In this document: positions 44,828-54,548 of the stretch, piece by piece
Layout: each line of letters opens with the position of its first letter
Position numbering within the stretch: the stretch's first letter is position 1
NCBI GenBank assembly: GCA_011053005.1
Contig: DRHW01000020.1
Span: forward strand, 62,001 to 126,000
Origin: Methylophaga sp.
GTDB lineage: Bacteria; Pseudomonadota; Gammaproteobacteria; Nitrosococcales; Methylophagaceae
Length of the DNA stretch: 64,000 bases
Direction: 5' to 3'
The notes under the pieces: generated by a model
Seen by the model: only the letters and a program-made list of their open reading frames with translations
The model's database searches: none
What the model was told of the DNA's origin: nothing
Position numbers and translations under genes: made by a program

Positions 44828-46138
44828 ATGAGCTCTCCTATAGAAAACCTTACACCCGATTATAAAGTTGCTGATATCAGCCTTGCAGAATGGGGCGCGA
44901 AAGAAATCAAAATCGCTGAAACCGAAATGCCTGGTTTAATGGCCATTCGTGAAGAATATGCCGGTAAAAATCCATTAGCGGGTGCACGTATTGCCGGTTG
45001 TTTACATATGACCATTCAAACAGCCGTACTCATTGAAACATTGATTGATTTAGGCGCAGAAGTACGTTGGTCTTCATGTAATATTTTCTCTACTCAAGAC
45101 CAAGCGGCAGCGGCAATCGCGGCGCAAGATATTCCTGTTTTTGCATGGAAAGGCGAAACCAACGAAGAAGCTATCTGGTGTATTAAACAAACTATTTTTG
45201 GCCCAAACAACTGGCGTCCAAACTTAATCTTGGACGACGGCGGCGATTTAACTCAAATCATGCATGATGAATTCCCTGAATTACTGAAAGATGTTAAAGG
45301 GTTGTCAGAAGAAACAACGACTGGCGTACATCGTTTATACGAAATGATGAAAGATGGTTCTTTAAAAGTACCCGCAATCAACGTCAATGATTCTGTGACT
45401 AAATCTAAGTTTGATAATCTTTACGGTTGCCGTGAGTCATTATTAGACGGTATCAAACGCGCTACAGACGTAATGATTGCCGGTAAAATCTGTGTTGTTT
45501 TGGGTTATGGCGATGTAGGTAAAGGCTGTGCTCAAGCATTCCGCGGTATGGGTGCAACAGTCATGGTCACTGAAATTGATCCTATCTGTGCCTTACAAGC
45601 AGCAATGGAAGGTTACCGTGTGGTGAGCATGGATGATGTGGCTAATTTAGGTGATATTTTTGTTACGACGACAGGTAATGTTGACGTCATTAATCATGAC
45701 CACATGACAAAAATGAAAAATGAATCCATTGTTTGTAACATCGGTCACTTTGATAGTGAAATTGATGTTGCTTCATTAAAACAGTACGAATGGGTGAACA
45801 TCAAACCACAAGTTGATCAGGTTATTTTCCCTGATGGCAAACGCATCACCTTGTTAGCAGAAGGTCGCTTAGTGAATTTGGGTTGTGCTACAGGTCATCC
45901 AAGTTTTGTAATGTCAGCGTCTTTTACTAACCAAGTAATGGCACAAATTGAATTATGGGAAAACCATTTAGATTACAGCAATGAAGTCTATGTTTTACCT
46001 AAAACATTGGATGAAAAAGTAGCGCGTCTGCATTTAGCTAAAATTGGTGTTAACCTCACTGAATTAACAGATGCACAAGCTAAATACTTAAGTTTGGACA
46101 AACAAGGTCCATACAAACCAGACCATTACCGTTATTAA
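44828..46138 (+). CDS. ahcY: Adenosylhomocysteinase
   Basis: 436 aa. [28 protein letters not shown] and the NAD-binding [20 protein letters not shown] are diagnostic, and the C-terminal KPDHYRY supplies residues to the neighbouring NAD site. It splits SAH to adenosine and homocysteine, relieving inhibition of methyltransferases. It lies 72 bp after metK on the riboswitch-controlled transcript and is followed by a terminator. Confidence 0.97.
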   Translation: MSSPIENLTPDYKVADISLAEWGAKEIKIAETEMPGLMAIREEYAGKNPLAGARIAGCLHMTIQTAVLIETLIDLGAEVRWSSCNIFSTQDQAAAAIAAQDIPVFAWKGETNEEAIWCIKQTIFGPNNWRPNLILDDGGDLTQIMHDEFPELLKDVKGLSEETTTGVHRLYEMMKDGSLKVPAINVNDSVTKSKFDNLYGCRESLLDGIKRATDVMIAGKICVVLGYGDVGKGCAQAFRGMGATVMVTEIDPICALQAAMEGYRVVSMDDVANLGDIFVTTTGNVDVINHDHMTKMKNESIVCNIGHFDSEIDVASLKQYEWVNIKPQVDQVIFPDGKRITLLAEGRLVNLGCATGHPSFVMSASFTNQVMAQIELWENHLDYSNEVYVLPKTLDEKVARLHLAKIGVNLTELTDAQAKYLSLDKQGPYKPDHYRY

Positions 46139-46163
46139 TCGTCTGTAGGTAATAACCCTGTAA

Positions 46164-46200
46164 ATGAGGCGTTTCTATATTATGAAACGTCTCATTTTTC
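46164..46200 (+). terminator. Terminator between ahcY and metF
   Basis: AATGAGGCGTTTC and GAAACGTCTCATT form a 13-bp stem (one G-U) with an 8-nt loop and TTT after the last pair (five T in all). It may partly separate metF from the riboswitch operon. Confidence 0.82.
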
Positions 46201-46253
46201 AGCGAAAAACAAGTATATAAAATTGTCTTCCAACTTCTCTTTGTGTATTCACT

Positions 46254-47105
46254 ATGACTAATAAACTGACTATCAGCTGCGAATTCTTCCCGCCTAAAAC
46301 GGATAAAGGTATTGCGACTATGCGCGAAGTTCGCGAGCAACTTTCGCCGCTGAAGCCCGAGTTTTATTCCGTCACCTTTGGCGCTGGAGGATCAACACAA
46401 GACAATACTTTAGATGCCGTGGTTGAAATTCAACAAACCCATGCCATTACCAATATTGATGCTGCGCCACATTTATCATGCGTCGGTTCTACGGCTGAAC
46501 GTATTCGTGACATGCTCAATACTTATCAATCTCATGGCATCAAACGCCTTGTTGCTTTGCGTGGTGATTTACCTTCCGGCATGCGCGATCCAGGTGATTT
46601 TCGTTATGCAAATGAATTAGTCGAATTTATTCGCCAAGAAACAGGTGATTATTTTACGATCGAAGTCGCCGCTTATCCTGAGGTTCATCCACAGGCAGAC
46701 TCAGCACACGCTGATTTTATTAATTTTAAACGCAAAGTAGATGCTGGCGCCAATAGTGCACTGACCCAGTATTTTTATAATATTGATTCTTATTTATATT
46801 TTCTTGATCGCTGCCAGAAAAATGGAATTGAGATTCCAATAATCCCAGGCATTATGCCGATCAATAATTTCTCTCAGCTTGCTCGCTTTTCGGATGGCTG
46901 CGGCGCTGAAATCCCTCGCTGGTTACGTAAAAGACTAGAAGAATTTCACGACGATACTGATTCATTACAAGCATTCACCTTAGATTTTCTAACTGACTTT
47001 ACCGAAAAATTAATTAATGTCGGCGTACCAGGCCTACATTTTTATACGATGAATAGAACCGAGCCAACACTTACTATCTGTCAGCGTTTAGGTTTGATTG
47101 ACTAG
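46254..47105 (+). CDS. metF: 5,10-Methylenetetrahydrofolate reductase
   Basis: 283 aa flavoprotein of family length. SCEFFPPKTDKG near the start, SVTFGAGGSTQDNTLDAV, RGDLPSG and QYFYNIDSYLYFLDRC match MetF. It makes 5-methyl-tetrahydrofolate for homocysteine remethylation, completing the methyl cycle with metK and ahcY. A terminator precedes it, so it may also have its own promoter in the short gap. Confidence 0.96.
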   Translation: MTNKLTISCEFFPPKTDKGIATMREVREQLSPLKPEFYSVTFGAGGSTQDNTLDAVVEIQQTHAITNIDAAPHLSCVGSTAERIRDMLNTYQSHGIKRLVALRGDLPSGMRDPGDFRYANELVEFIRQETGDYFTIEVAAYPEVHPQADSAHADFINFKRKVDAGANSALTQYFYNIDSYLYFLDRCQKNGIEIPIIPGIMPINNFSQLARFSDGCGAEIPRWLRKRLEEFHDDTDSLQAFTLDFLTDFTEKLINVGVPGLHFYTMNRTEPTLTICQRLGLID

Positions 47106-47524
47106 AAAATGAATTTCGTATCACAAGCGCTTTAAGTTTATTAAATATTTCGATGCCAATATAGTTTAGGTATTAGAATGATTTTCATCAATACACCACA
47201 GTTGTGCTAACACTTTGTAATTTATCCTACAAAAAATTTATGCCGCGACAAGGCATGAAATTAAGTATTCAACAGACTTTTTGTAACAGCATATGACCTA
47301 ATACTAAACAAGCAATAAGCACTAATGTGTATTACGTAAATCAATCAAACCTCAGCCCTTAAGCGCTCCTCAGGTGAAATTTATTCTTAGAATATGTCCT
47401 TTAATTGAGCTTCAAATCCACTGTAACGACAGTAATTTAATTTTTAAGCATTTTGCTAGTAGGCAAGCTCATCAGACTTGCGGTACCATTGAGCCATGAT
47501 ATTTTATTTTGATTGTGAAAATCT
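47106..47524. other. 419-bp gene-free region before rpoN
   Basis: No supported gene on either strand. It contains two AAGCGCT-bearing motifs (near 47125 and 47361) and several AT-rich stretches. The lptA-lptB genes that commonly precede rpoN are absent, so rpoN transcription must start in or after metF. Confidence 0.5.
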
Positions 47525-48985
47525 GTGAAACCCTCGTTACAGCTACGTGTAGGCCAAAGCTTATCGATGACACCACAGTTGCAACAAGCCATTCGCTTAT
47601 TGCAATTATCATCGCTTGAATTACAGGCTGAAATTCAAGAAGCGCTGGAAACCAATCCGCTACTTGAAGTTGAAGATGACTTTGATCACGATGATCATGC
47701 GGCAATCCAACAAGAAAATGACAAGGTGATTGCACGCGAAAACCAAGATGTCAGTCAGCTTGAAAATGCATCAATTCCCGATGAATTACCGACAGACAGT
47801 GAGTGGGAAGACACCTTTGATACCCAACCTGTATCTCTGTTATCAGGCCAAGTTTCTGATTCTGGTTTAGAGCGTGATAATCAAGATAATAGTGGCGACT
47901 CCTTGCAAGAACACTTACTTTGGCAAATGCGCTTAACGCCTTTTTCTGCAACTGAACAAGAAATTGCAGCAACGATTATCGATGCCATTGAAGATGACGG
48001 TTATATCAAAATCACTCTTGAAGATATTCAACAAAGCTTGGGCGAAGAATATAACGAGGTTGAACTTGATGAGATCGAGGCTGTACTTCACCGCATACAA
48101 CACTTTGATCCTGTTGGTGTTGCCGCCCGTGACTTACGAGAATGTTTATTAATTCAGCTTAAACTCTATGAAACTGAACTCGATCATTTACCATTGCTCA
48201 CCGAACTTATCGATAAACATTTAGATACACTAGCCAAACGTGATTACGCCCAAATTAAGCGTGCCTTAAAAATCACTGATGAAGAACTCACTGAACTTGT
48301 ACGTTCAATTCAATTGTTCAATCCTCGTCCAGGCAGTCATATCCAACAAGATAAAACAGAATATATTGTGCCTGACGTTTATGCCCGCAAACTAAACGGT
48401 CGTTGGCAGTTATCCCTCAATCCTGACAATGCACCTCGTTTACAGGTTGCTGAGCACTATGCTCAACTTATTAAACGAGCTGATAATAGTGCTGAAAACA
48501 CCTATTTAAAGAATAACTTACAAGAAGCTCGCTGGTTTTTAAAAAGCCTACAAAGCCGGAATGAAACCTTATTAAAAGTGACAGAGGCGATTGTTGATCG
48601 GCAACAAAACTTTCTTGACCATGGTGATGAAGCCATGAAACCATTGGTTTTAGCCAATATCGCTGAAATTGTCGAAATGCATGAATCGACTATTTCACGT
48701 GTTACTACCCGAAAATATCTACACACTCCTCGCGGTATTTTTGAATTGAAATATTTTTTCTCCAGCCATGTCAGTACAGATAATGGTGGGGAGTGTTCAG
48801 CAACAGCAATACGTGCCATCATTAAAAAACTCGTCCTCGCTGAGAATCCAAGAAAGCCTCTTAGCGACAGTAAAATCGCTGAAATTCTTGTAGAACAAGG
48901 TATTAATGTAGCACGCAGAACCATTGCGAAATATCGAGAAACCCTGTCTATTTCGCCCTCTAACGAACGCAAGCGGCTGGTATAA
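47525..48985 (+). CDS. rpoN: RNA polymerase sigma-54 factor
   Basis: 486 aa with a GTG start. Region I is KPSLQLRVGQSLSMTPQLQQ followed by AIRLLQLSSLELQAEIQEAL. An acidic region II is at ~55-120. The core-binding and helix-turn-helix part includes MHESTISRVTTRKYLHTPRG, and the RpoN box is ARRTIAKYRE. It directs transcription from -24/-12 promoters; the candidate before flgH is one. It is followed by hpf and PTS genes, the standard rpoN neighbourhood. Confidence 0.97.
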   Translation: MKPSLQLRVGQSLSMTPQLQQAIRLLQLSSLELQAEIQEALETNPLLEVEDDFDHDDHAAIQQENDKVIARENQDVSQLENASIPDELPTDSEWEDTFDTQPVSLLSGQVSDSGLERDNQDNSGDSLQEHLLWQMRLTPFSATEQEIAATIIDAIEDDGYIKITLEDIQQSLGEEYNEVELDEIEAVLHRIQHFDPVGVAARDLRECLLIQLKLYETELDHLPLLTELIDKHLDTLAKRDYAQIKRALKITDEELTELVRSIQLFNPRPGSHIQQDKTEYIVPDVYARKLNGRWQLSLNPDNAPRLQVAEHYAQLIKRADNSAENTYLKNNLQEARWFLKSLQSRNETLLKVTEAIVDRQQNFLDHGDEAMKPLVLANIAEIVEMHESTISRVTTRKYLHTPRGIFELKYFFSSHVSTDNGGECSATAIRAIIKKLVLAENPRKPLSDSKIAEILVEQGINVARRTIAKYRETLSISPSNERKRLV

Positions 48986-49018
48986 ATCAGTTTTTTATTG
49001 ACCAACAGGAGTAGCAAA

Positions 49019-49345
49019 ATGCAATTAAACTTAACCGGACAACATGTTGATATCACCGATAGTCTTCGTGACCATGTTAATAATAAGTTTGAAAAATTAA
49101 CACGTCACTTTGATCACATGACCAACGTCCATGTCATCTTATCTGTTGAAAAAGATCGCCAAAAAGCAGAAGCGACTGTTCATGCTAGTGGTGCAGATTT
49201 ATTTGCCTCAGACGAAGGTGACAATATGTACACAGCAATTGATAACTTGATTGCAAAACTTGATCGTCAAATTATCAAGCATAAAGATAAAATCAAAAAT
49301 CATCATCAAGCTGATGGCCATGATATGAAACACAACGCAGGTTAA
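49019..49345 (+). CDS. hpf: Ribosome hibernation promoting factor (short HPF/YhbH)
   Basis: 108 aa from ATG 49019, which has AGGAG 8 bp upstream. MQLNLTGQHVDITDSLRDHV and DNMYTAIDNLIAKLDRQIIK are the conserved beta-alpha-beta HPF features. The His/Asp-rich tail is variable. It promotes 100S ribosome dimers in stationary phase together with RMF. Position after rpoN is conserved. Confidence 0.95.
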   Translation: MQLNLTGQHVDITDSLRDHVNNKFEKLTRHFDHMTNVHVILSVEKDRQKAEATVHASGADLFASDEGDNMYTAIDNLIAKLDRQIIKHKDKIKNHHQADGHDMKHNAG

Positions 49346-49359
49346 TCTCAGGTTTTATT

Positions 49360-49821
49360 ATGCTTATCGCCGCCCTACTCATTAACGCCGACAATATTCT
49401 TTGTCATGATGCAGCTACAAGCAAAAAACGCATTATTGAAAATTTAAGTCAACGATTAGCCGCTAATACCAACGCGGCAACTGCTGATACTATCTTTCAG
49501 GCACTCTTTGAGCGTGAACGGCTAGGCAGTACAGGTTTGGGTAAGGGCGTGGCAATACCGCACGCCCGTATTCCCGGCATTACACACACAATTGCTGCCA
49601 TGATGACGTTAGACACCCCTGTCAATTATGAATCCATAGATAGTAAACCCGTTGATATCATTTTTGGTTTATTAGTCCCGCAAGATGGCAATGACCAACA
49701 TTTGCAGCAACTTTCTCGATTAGTCAGTTTATTTCGTGACGAAGAAACCTGCACCAAGATCCGTCAATCCACCAATGCTGAGCAAATATTTGAAATATTG
49801 CTGGCGAGTGATGACAACTAA
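49360..49821 (+). CDS. ptsN: PTS-Ntr regulatory enzyme IIA
   Basis: 153 aa fructose/mannitol-type EIIA domain. The phosphorylated histidine is in GKGVAIPHARIPG; NADNILCHDAATSKKRIIEN opens the fold, and IIFGLLVPQDGNDQHLQQLS is conserved. It is a regulator rather than a sugar transporter, affecting potassium and nitrogen-linked functions. It lies 14 bp after hpf. Confidence 0.95.
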   Translation: MLIAALLINADNILCHDAATSKKRIIENLSQRLAANTNAATADTIFQALFERERLGSTGLGKGVAIPHARIPGITHTIAAMMTLDTPVNYESIDSKPVDIIFGLLVPQDGNDQHLQQLSRLVSLFRDEETCTKIRQSTNAEQIFEILLASDDN

Positions 49822-49827
49822 ACACGT

Positions 49828-50355
49828 GTGGGCACACAACACGAACGATTAGAAAGCCACCACGGCGTTTTTATGAACGTCGCAGGTTATGGCGTGTTGA
49901 TTATTGGTTCACCCGCTATTGGCAAAAGTAGCCTAGCACTAGAACTACTGTCTCATCAACATCAACTTATCGCTGATGATGTCATCGATTTTTATGATAC
50001 AGATAATATTATCTGTGGCCATTGTCCGCCTCTTTTATCAGGATTACTGCATACCCGAGAACTCGGCCTTATTTCTGTGACCAATGTCTTTGGTGATCAA
50101 GCTTGGCAGAGCGAATATCCGTTGAATTATGTTGTCGAACTCACCGAACATCACGATACAAATATTGACCTTTTTCTAGAAAGACAATTTTATACTGTTT
50201 TAGATAAAGCTTTTCCACGGTTAATACTTTCAATCTCAACACCCATTTCCTTATCCAGTCGATTATTATGTTGGCTAAAGATGCAAGAAAATGCTTATTC
50301 TGCTGATAATCAATTACAACAACATCCATTTACTTTATTAGGTATCACAACATGA
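49828..50355 (+). CDS. hprK: HPr kinase/phosphorylase, kinase domain only
   Basis: 175 aa with a GTG start, in frame with ptsN but separated from it by the TAA stop and two codons. The P-loop is IIGSPAIGKSSLALELL, the aspartate pair LIADDVIDFYD, and LHTRELGLISVTNVFG corresponds to the family signature. The ~130 aa N-terminal domain of full-length HprK is missing, as in the short alphaproteobacterial type. It probably acts on Ser46 of the HPr encoded two genes later. Confidence 0.85.
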   Translation: MGTQHERLESHHGVFMNVAGYGVLIIGSPAIGKSSLALELLSHQHQLIADDVIDFYDTDNIICGHCPPLLSGLLHTRELGLISVTNVFGDQAWQSEYPLNYVVELTEHHDTNIDLFLERQFYTVLDKAFPRLILSISTPISLSSRLLCWLKMQENAYSADNQLQQHPFTLLGITT

Positions 50356-50461
50356 TTGGTAAACGAGTCCGCACTCCACTGCGTTTAAACGTACATATAA
50401 ACCAAAGGGCATTAAGCCCTCATGCTGATGTAACTACCACGTTCAAAGACAGAGAATTATC

Positions 50462-50866
50462 ATGGCTGTAGGCATTTTAATCGTATCTCATAATCAAATT
50501 GGCACCGAATTAATTAATACTGCACGACAAATGCTGTCATGTTGTCCATTACCAACAAAAGTACTTGCTATTGGCAGTAAAGATAATCCCGCCAGCATTC
50601 GCCGTCAGTTTGAAACAGAACTCAAGGGTCTTGATCAGGGAAATGGAATCCTTATCCTGACCGATATGTTTGGCTCTACGCCCAGTAATATTGCTTGCGC
50701 CGTTTCTGATCGTGATGATATTCGTATTATTGCAGGTCTGAATCTGCCGATGTTAATTCGCGTGCTGAATTATCCAAATTTGAATCTGGATGAATTAGAG
50801 AAAAAAGCCATCAGTGGTGGCATAGAGGGCATCGTTTGCTGCCATCACACAGGGTATAAATTATGA
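50462..50866 (+). CDS. PTS EIIA component, mannose family
   Basis: 134 aa. ILIVSHNQIGTELINTARQM holds the phosphorylated histidine near residue 10, and LILTDMFGSTPSNIACAV is the typical EIIA-Man loop. No EIIB, IIC or IID is nearby, so a regulatory role is likely. It overlaps the HPr gene by 4 bp. Confidence 0.92.
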   Translation: MAVGILIVSHNQIGTELINTARQMLSCCPLPTKVLAIGSKDNPASIRRQFETELKGLDQGNGILILTDMFGSTPSNIACAVSDRDDIRIIAGLNLPMLIRVLNYPNLNLDELEKKAISGGIEGIVCCHHTGYKL

Positions 50867-51132
50867 TTGAACAAACCTTCACCATCATTAATAATCTAGG
50901 TCTACATGCTCGTGCTGCGGCTAAATTTGTGACCACTGCATCTCAATTTAATGCTGATATTCAAGTCTCACGTAATAGCCGTAGCGTCAATGGAAAAAGC
51001 ATCATGGGTGTGATGATGTTAGCCGCTGCTAAAGGTACTGAAATACAAGTCACAGCTGAAGGTGAAGATGCCGAACAAGCCTTACAAGCGATTGATATGC
51101 TTATCAACACTTACTTTGGAGAAGGTGAATGA
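50863..51132 (+). CDS. ptsH: Phosphocarrier protein HPr
   Basis: 89 aa. LGLHARAAAKFV carries His15, and NGKSIMGVMMLAAAKG carries Ser46 and its helix. Ser46 being present fits the hprK gene nearby. It overlaps its neighbours by 4 bp on both sides, so EIIA, HPr and EI should be made together. Confidence 0.95.
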   Translation: MIEQTFTIINNLGLHARAAAKFVTTASQFNADIQVSRNSRSVNGKSIMGVMMLAAAKGTEIQVTAEGEDAEQALQAIDMLINTYFGEGE

Positions 51133-52883
51133 CCCTTGAATTACAAGGCATTGGTGTTTCGCGAGGGATCGCGATTGGTAAGGCGCACATACTGTTTCAT
51201 AATCAACCAGATGTTCGGGAATACCTAATACCCGCTTTTGCGATTGAAGAAGAAGTTGAGCGTTTTTGTGACGCACTTGCCGAAGCAAAGAAGCAACTCA
51301 AAGCCATTCGTAATCAGATTCCTGCCAATGCGCCTACCGATGTGTCCGCCTTTATCGATACACATTTATTAATGCTGAATGATTCATCATTATCAAAAGT
51401 ACCGGTAGAGATGATTCGGTCGCGGCATTGTAACGCTGAGTGGGCATTACAGCTGCAACGCGATGCTTTGATTAATGTCTTTAATGAAATGGATGATCCT
51501 TATTTACGCACGCGGCGTGATGATGTTGATCATGTGGTTAATCGTATTCACCGCATTTTATCTGATCAAGACGTCGCCGATCATGAGATTCCAGATGGCC
51601 GTCTGAAAGGCCACATTATTATTGCTGAAGATCTTACCCCAGCAGATACATTATTAATGCAACATCAAGGTATTGCTGCCTTTGTGACCGAGCATGGGGG
51701 CGCGACCTCTCACACCACTATTTTAGCGCGAAGCCTAGGGATCCCTGCGATTGTCGGCGTAGGTTCGGTACGTCGTTATATTCAAGATAACGAACTGCTG
51801 ATTGTAGATGGCGAAAACGGCATGTTACTCGCAGGCGCCGACGAAATAACCGAAGCTGAATATCGAACTCGCCGCATTGCATTTGATAAACATATTGCAT
51901 CACTCAGCAAATACAAATCTCAACCGACTAAAACACGTAACGGCAAAACAATTACTTTGCTCGCCAATGCCGAGTTGCCAGAAGACATCTCCGCTATTAG
52001 TAATATAGGCGCACAAGGTATCGGTTTATATCGTACTGAATTTTTGTACATGAACCGGATGACCCCGCCAGAAGAAGAAGAGCAATTAGCCGCTTACCGT
52101 GATGTGGTAGAAGGCATGAATAATCAGCCCGTCACCATCCGTACCTTTGATTTAGGTGCTGATAAACCGGTTGATGGCGGCCGCACCTCAGGACAAACGG
52201 CAACTAATCCCGCATTAGGCCTTCGTGCAATTCGATTATGTTTGAAGTTTCCAACTATGTTTCGCACCCAACTGCGCGCCATTTTACGAGCATCGGCATT
52301 TGGTAAAATTAAAATTATGTTCCCGATGATTTCCAGCACACAAGAAATCATCCAAGCCAAGCACTTGTTGCAACTGTGCAAACAGGAGTTGGATAACGAA
52401 GGTTTAGAATATGATCGTCACATTGAAATAGGAGCGATGATTGAAATCCCTGCCAGTGCAGTATGTGCTGAAATGTTTGCTAAACAAGTCGACTTTTTAT
52501 CAATAGGAACCAATGACCTTATTCAATATACTCTAGCTATTGACCGTATTGATGACAATGTTAACTATCTTTATGATCCACTTCATCCTGCAGTATTAAA
52601 GTTGATTGCGATGACTTTAGATGCAGGTAAAAAGCACGACATTCCTGTTTCCATGTGTGGTGAAATGGCGGGGGATCCACGTTACACGCGACTTCTCCTC
52701 GCAATGGGTTTAGAACATTTCAGTATGCATCCCAACGCGATATTAGTGGTAAAACAAATCATCAATGAAACAGATTTAACCCTGTTACCGAGTAATACAT
52801 TGCAAATAATGGAGCTTGCTGATGCGAACGATGCTCAGGTTTTATTAGAGAAAATCAATAACACAATGTGCATCGCATCCTAA
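51129..52883 (+). CDS. ptsI: PTS enzyme I
   Basis: 584 aa, without the N-terminal GAF domain of PtsP. The HPr-binding domain has the phosphorylated histidine in GGATSHTTILARSLGIPAIV. The PEP-binding barrel includes LYRTEFLYMNR, IRTFDLGADKPVD, SIGTNDLIQYTLAIDR and the catalytic cysteine MCGEMAGDP. It transfers phosphate from PEP to HPr. It closes the rpoN-PTS run; an inverted-repeat element begins 3 bp after the stop. Confidence 0.95.
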   Translation: MTLELQGIGVSRGIAIGKAHILFHNQPDVREYLIPAFAIEEEVERFCDALAEAKKQLKAIRNQIPANAPTDVSAFIDTHLLMLNDSSLSKVPVEMIRSRHCNAEWALQLQRDALINVFNEMDDPYLRTRRDDVDHVVNRIHRILSDQDVADHEIPDGRLKGHIIIAEDLTPADTLLMQHQGIAAFVTEHGGATSHTTILARSLGIPAIVGVGSVRRYIQDNELLIVDGENGMLLAGADEITEAEYRTRRIAFDKHIASLSKYKSQPTKTRNGKTITLLANAELPEDISAISNIGAQGIGLYRTEFLYMNRMTPPEEEEQLAAYRDVVEGMNNQPVTIRTFDLGADKPVDGGRTSGQTATNPALGLRAIRLCLKFPTMFRTQLRAILRASAFGKIKIMFPMISSTQEIIQAKHLLQLCKQELDNEGLEYDRHIEIGAMIEIPASAVCAEMFAKQVDFLSIGTNDLIQYTLAIDRIDDNVNYLYDPLHPAVLKLIAMTLDAGKKHDIPVSMCGEMAGDPRYTRLLLAMGLEHFSMHPNAILVVKQIINETDLTLLPSNTLQIMELADANDAQVLLEKINNTMCIAS

Positions 52884-52886
52884 TTA

Positions 52887-52983
52887 TTTTGATCAAATAC
52901 ATCTAAATCATAGGGCTCAAAGTAGCGTGTCAATTTGCGCATAACGATGCCATATAAACATTGTAGGATGTATTTGATCAAAA
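52887..52983. repeat. 97-bp element with perfect 17-bp inverted terminal repeats
   Basis: TTTTGATCAAATACATC (52887-52903) and its exact complement GATGTATTTGATCAAAA (52967-52983) enclose 63 bp. Each arm contains a TGATCA palindrome with a Dam GATC site. No coding capacity. It could be a miniature inverted-repeat element, a long mRNA hairpin at the ptsI 3' end, or a protein-binding array. No clear target duplication is seen. Confidence 0.7.
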
Positions 52984-53155
52984 GTTACGGTGGACAGAAG
53001 TAAATCTCTATTTGGTTCTATTCATATCGTCATGGCTAACATTTAGCCCTTCACGAAAACTTCTGCCTATTTAGCACTATTAAGTCACCCCGCAAGCCGC
53101 TAAACTTAGCCATCACTACGTTTTCCCTATGTTCGCCCTATTTTGAGACTAGGTC

Positions 53156-54514
53156 ATGTCAGAGCTCGATGAAAAACATGCTATTAATTTACCGCTTGAG
53201 ACACTCTCTGAAGCGCTAAAAAGTGGGCGTTTTAAACGCATGCGACGATTGCTAGCGAGTCTCCACCCTGCAGAAACGGCTCATTTACTAGAATCATTAC
53301 CGCCTAACGAACGAAAAATATGCTGGCCAATTATTCCGCCTGATCTACGTGGTGAGGTTTTATCCTATATTGGTGATGATGTCCGTTCAGACTTAATGAC
53401 TAATATGGATACCGCTGACTTACTCAGCGCTACCGAAGATCTTGATGCCGATGACGTTGCCGATATCCTGCAAGATTTACCTGAACATGTCATGCGTGAA
53501 GTATTACGCGGTATGGATGGACAACACCGTCGGCGAATTGAAACCATCTTAGCGCATGAGGAAGATACTGCCGGTGGTCTGATGAATACCGATGTCGTCA
53601 CCGTACGGTCCGATATTACACTGGAAGTAGTATTACGTTACCTACGCCGACTCGGAGACTTACCAGAGAACACAGATAGTCTCTATGTTGTCGATCATGA
53701 AGATAAATACATTGGTACCTTGCCTTTATCTAAGGTGGTTAGTCGCAGTCGCTCATTGACGGTGAGCCATGTGATGTCTAACCAAATTAAAGCTATTCCA
53801 GTGTTAATGTCCGAAACAGATGTTGCTCATCGCTTTGAAAAGCATGATCTTATTTCAGCACCCGTTGTAGACAAAGATAATCACATTGTTGGTCGTATCA
53901 CCATTGATGACGTGGTCGATGTTATCCGTGATGAAGCGGAACATTCCATGCTCAGTATGGCCGGTTTAGGTGAAGACGAAGATACCTTTGCTCCGGTCAA
54001 AAAAAGCGTACATCGTCGGTCATTATGGTTAGGTGTTAATTTACTTACGGCATTTTTGGCTTCATGGGTTATCGGGTTATTTGATACCACGATTGAAAAA
54101 CAAGTTGCTCTTGCCATATTGATGCCTATCGTCGCCAGTATGGGCGGCGTTGCAGGAAGCCAAACCCTCACTCTCGTTATTCGCTCGATGGCATTAGGAC
54201 AACTTAATGATAACAACCAGCGGTGGTTATTACGAAAAGAACTCGCCGTGGGGGCCACTAATGGCGTCATATGGGCCGTCGCGATAGCAGCTGTTACTAT
54301 TTTATGGTTTGATAATATTTCATTAGGCGTACTAATGGGTGCCGCAATTATAATCAACTTAGTCGCTGCCGCTCTTGCCGGCGTAACGATTCCAATTTTG
54401 TTAAAACGTGTTGGAATCGACCCTGCACTATCTGGAGGCGTTTTACTGACAACGGTCACGGACGTGGTTGGTTTTATGGCATTCCTCGGATTTGCTACTC
54501 TGTTCATCGTTTAG
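53156..54514 (+). CDS. mgtE: Magnesium transporter MgtE
   Basis: 452 aa. An MgtE N-domain (~20-125, LLASLHPAETAHLLESLPP) precedes two CBS domains (~135-255) and five membrane segments (~285-450). PIVASMGGVAGSQTLTLVIR and DPALSGGVLLTTVTDVVGFM are the pore motifs of the family, the latter with the ion-site aspartate. The cytosolic domains sense Mg2+ and close the channel. It stands alone between the repeat element and aroC. Confidence 0.95.
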   Translation: MSELDEKHAINLPLETLSEALKSGRFKRMRRLLASLHPAETAHLLESLPPNERKICWPIIPPDLRGEVLSYIGDDVRSDLMTNMDTADLLSATEDLDADDVADILQDLPEHVMREVLRGMDGQHRRRIETILAHEEDTAGGLMNTDVVTVRSDITLEVVLRYLRRLGDLPENTDSLYVVDHEDKYIGTLPLSKVVSRSRSLTVSHVMSNQIKAIPVLMSETDVAHRFEKHDLISAPVVDKDNHIVGRITIDDVVDVIRDEAEHSMLSMAGLGEDEDTFAPVKKSVHRRSLWLGVNLLTAFLASWVIGLFDTTIEKQVALAILMPIVASMGGVAGSQTLTLVIRSMALGQLNDNNQRWLLRKELAVGATNGVIWAVAIAAVTILWFDNISLGVLMGAAIIINLVAAALAGVTIPILLKRVGIDPALSGGVLLTTVTDVVGFMAFLGFATLFIV

Positions 54515-54548
54515 TCATTGTTTAAAAAATTATTGAGACCTTAAAATT

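Noticed and set aside
47120-47370. AAGCGCT motifs before rpoN as further copies of the 14-bp repeat
   Set aside because: Only the 7-bp core matches; that many hits are expected by chance in 64 kb.
48502-49056. 184-aa minus-strand ORF antisense to rpoN
   Set aside because: Shadow of rpoN and the start of hpf; no recognisable domain or ribosome site.
53881-54507. 208-aa minus-strand ORF antisense to mgtE
   Set aside because: Shadow of the real gene; low-complexity Ser/Thr/Pro composition and no domain, while the plus frame encodes clear MgtE motifs.
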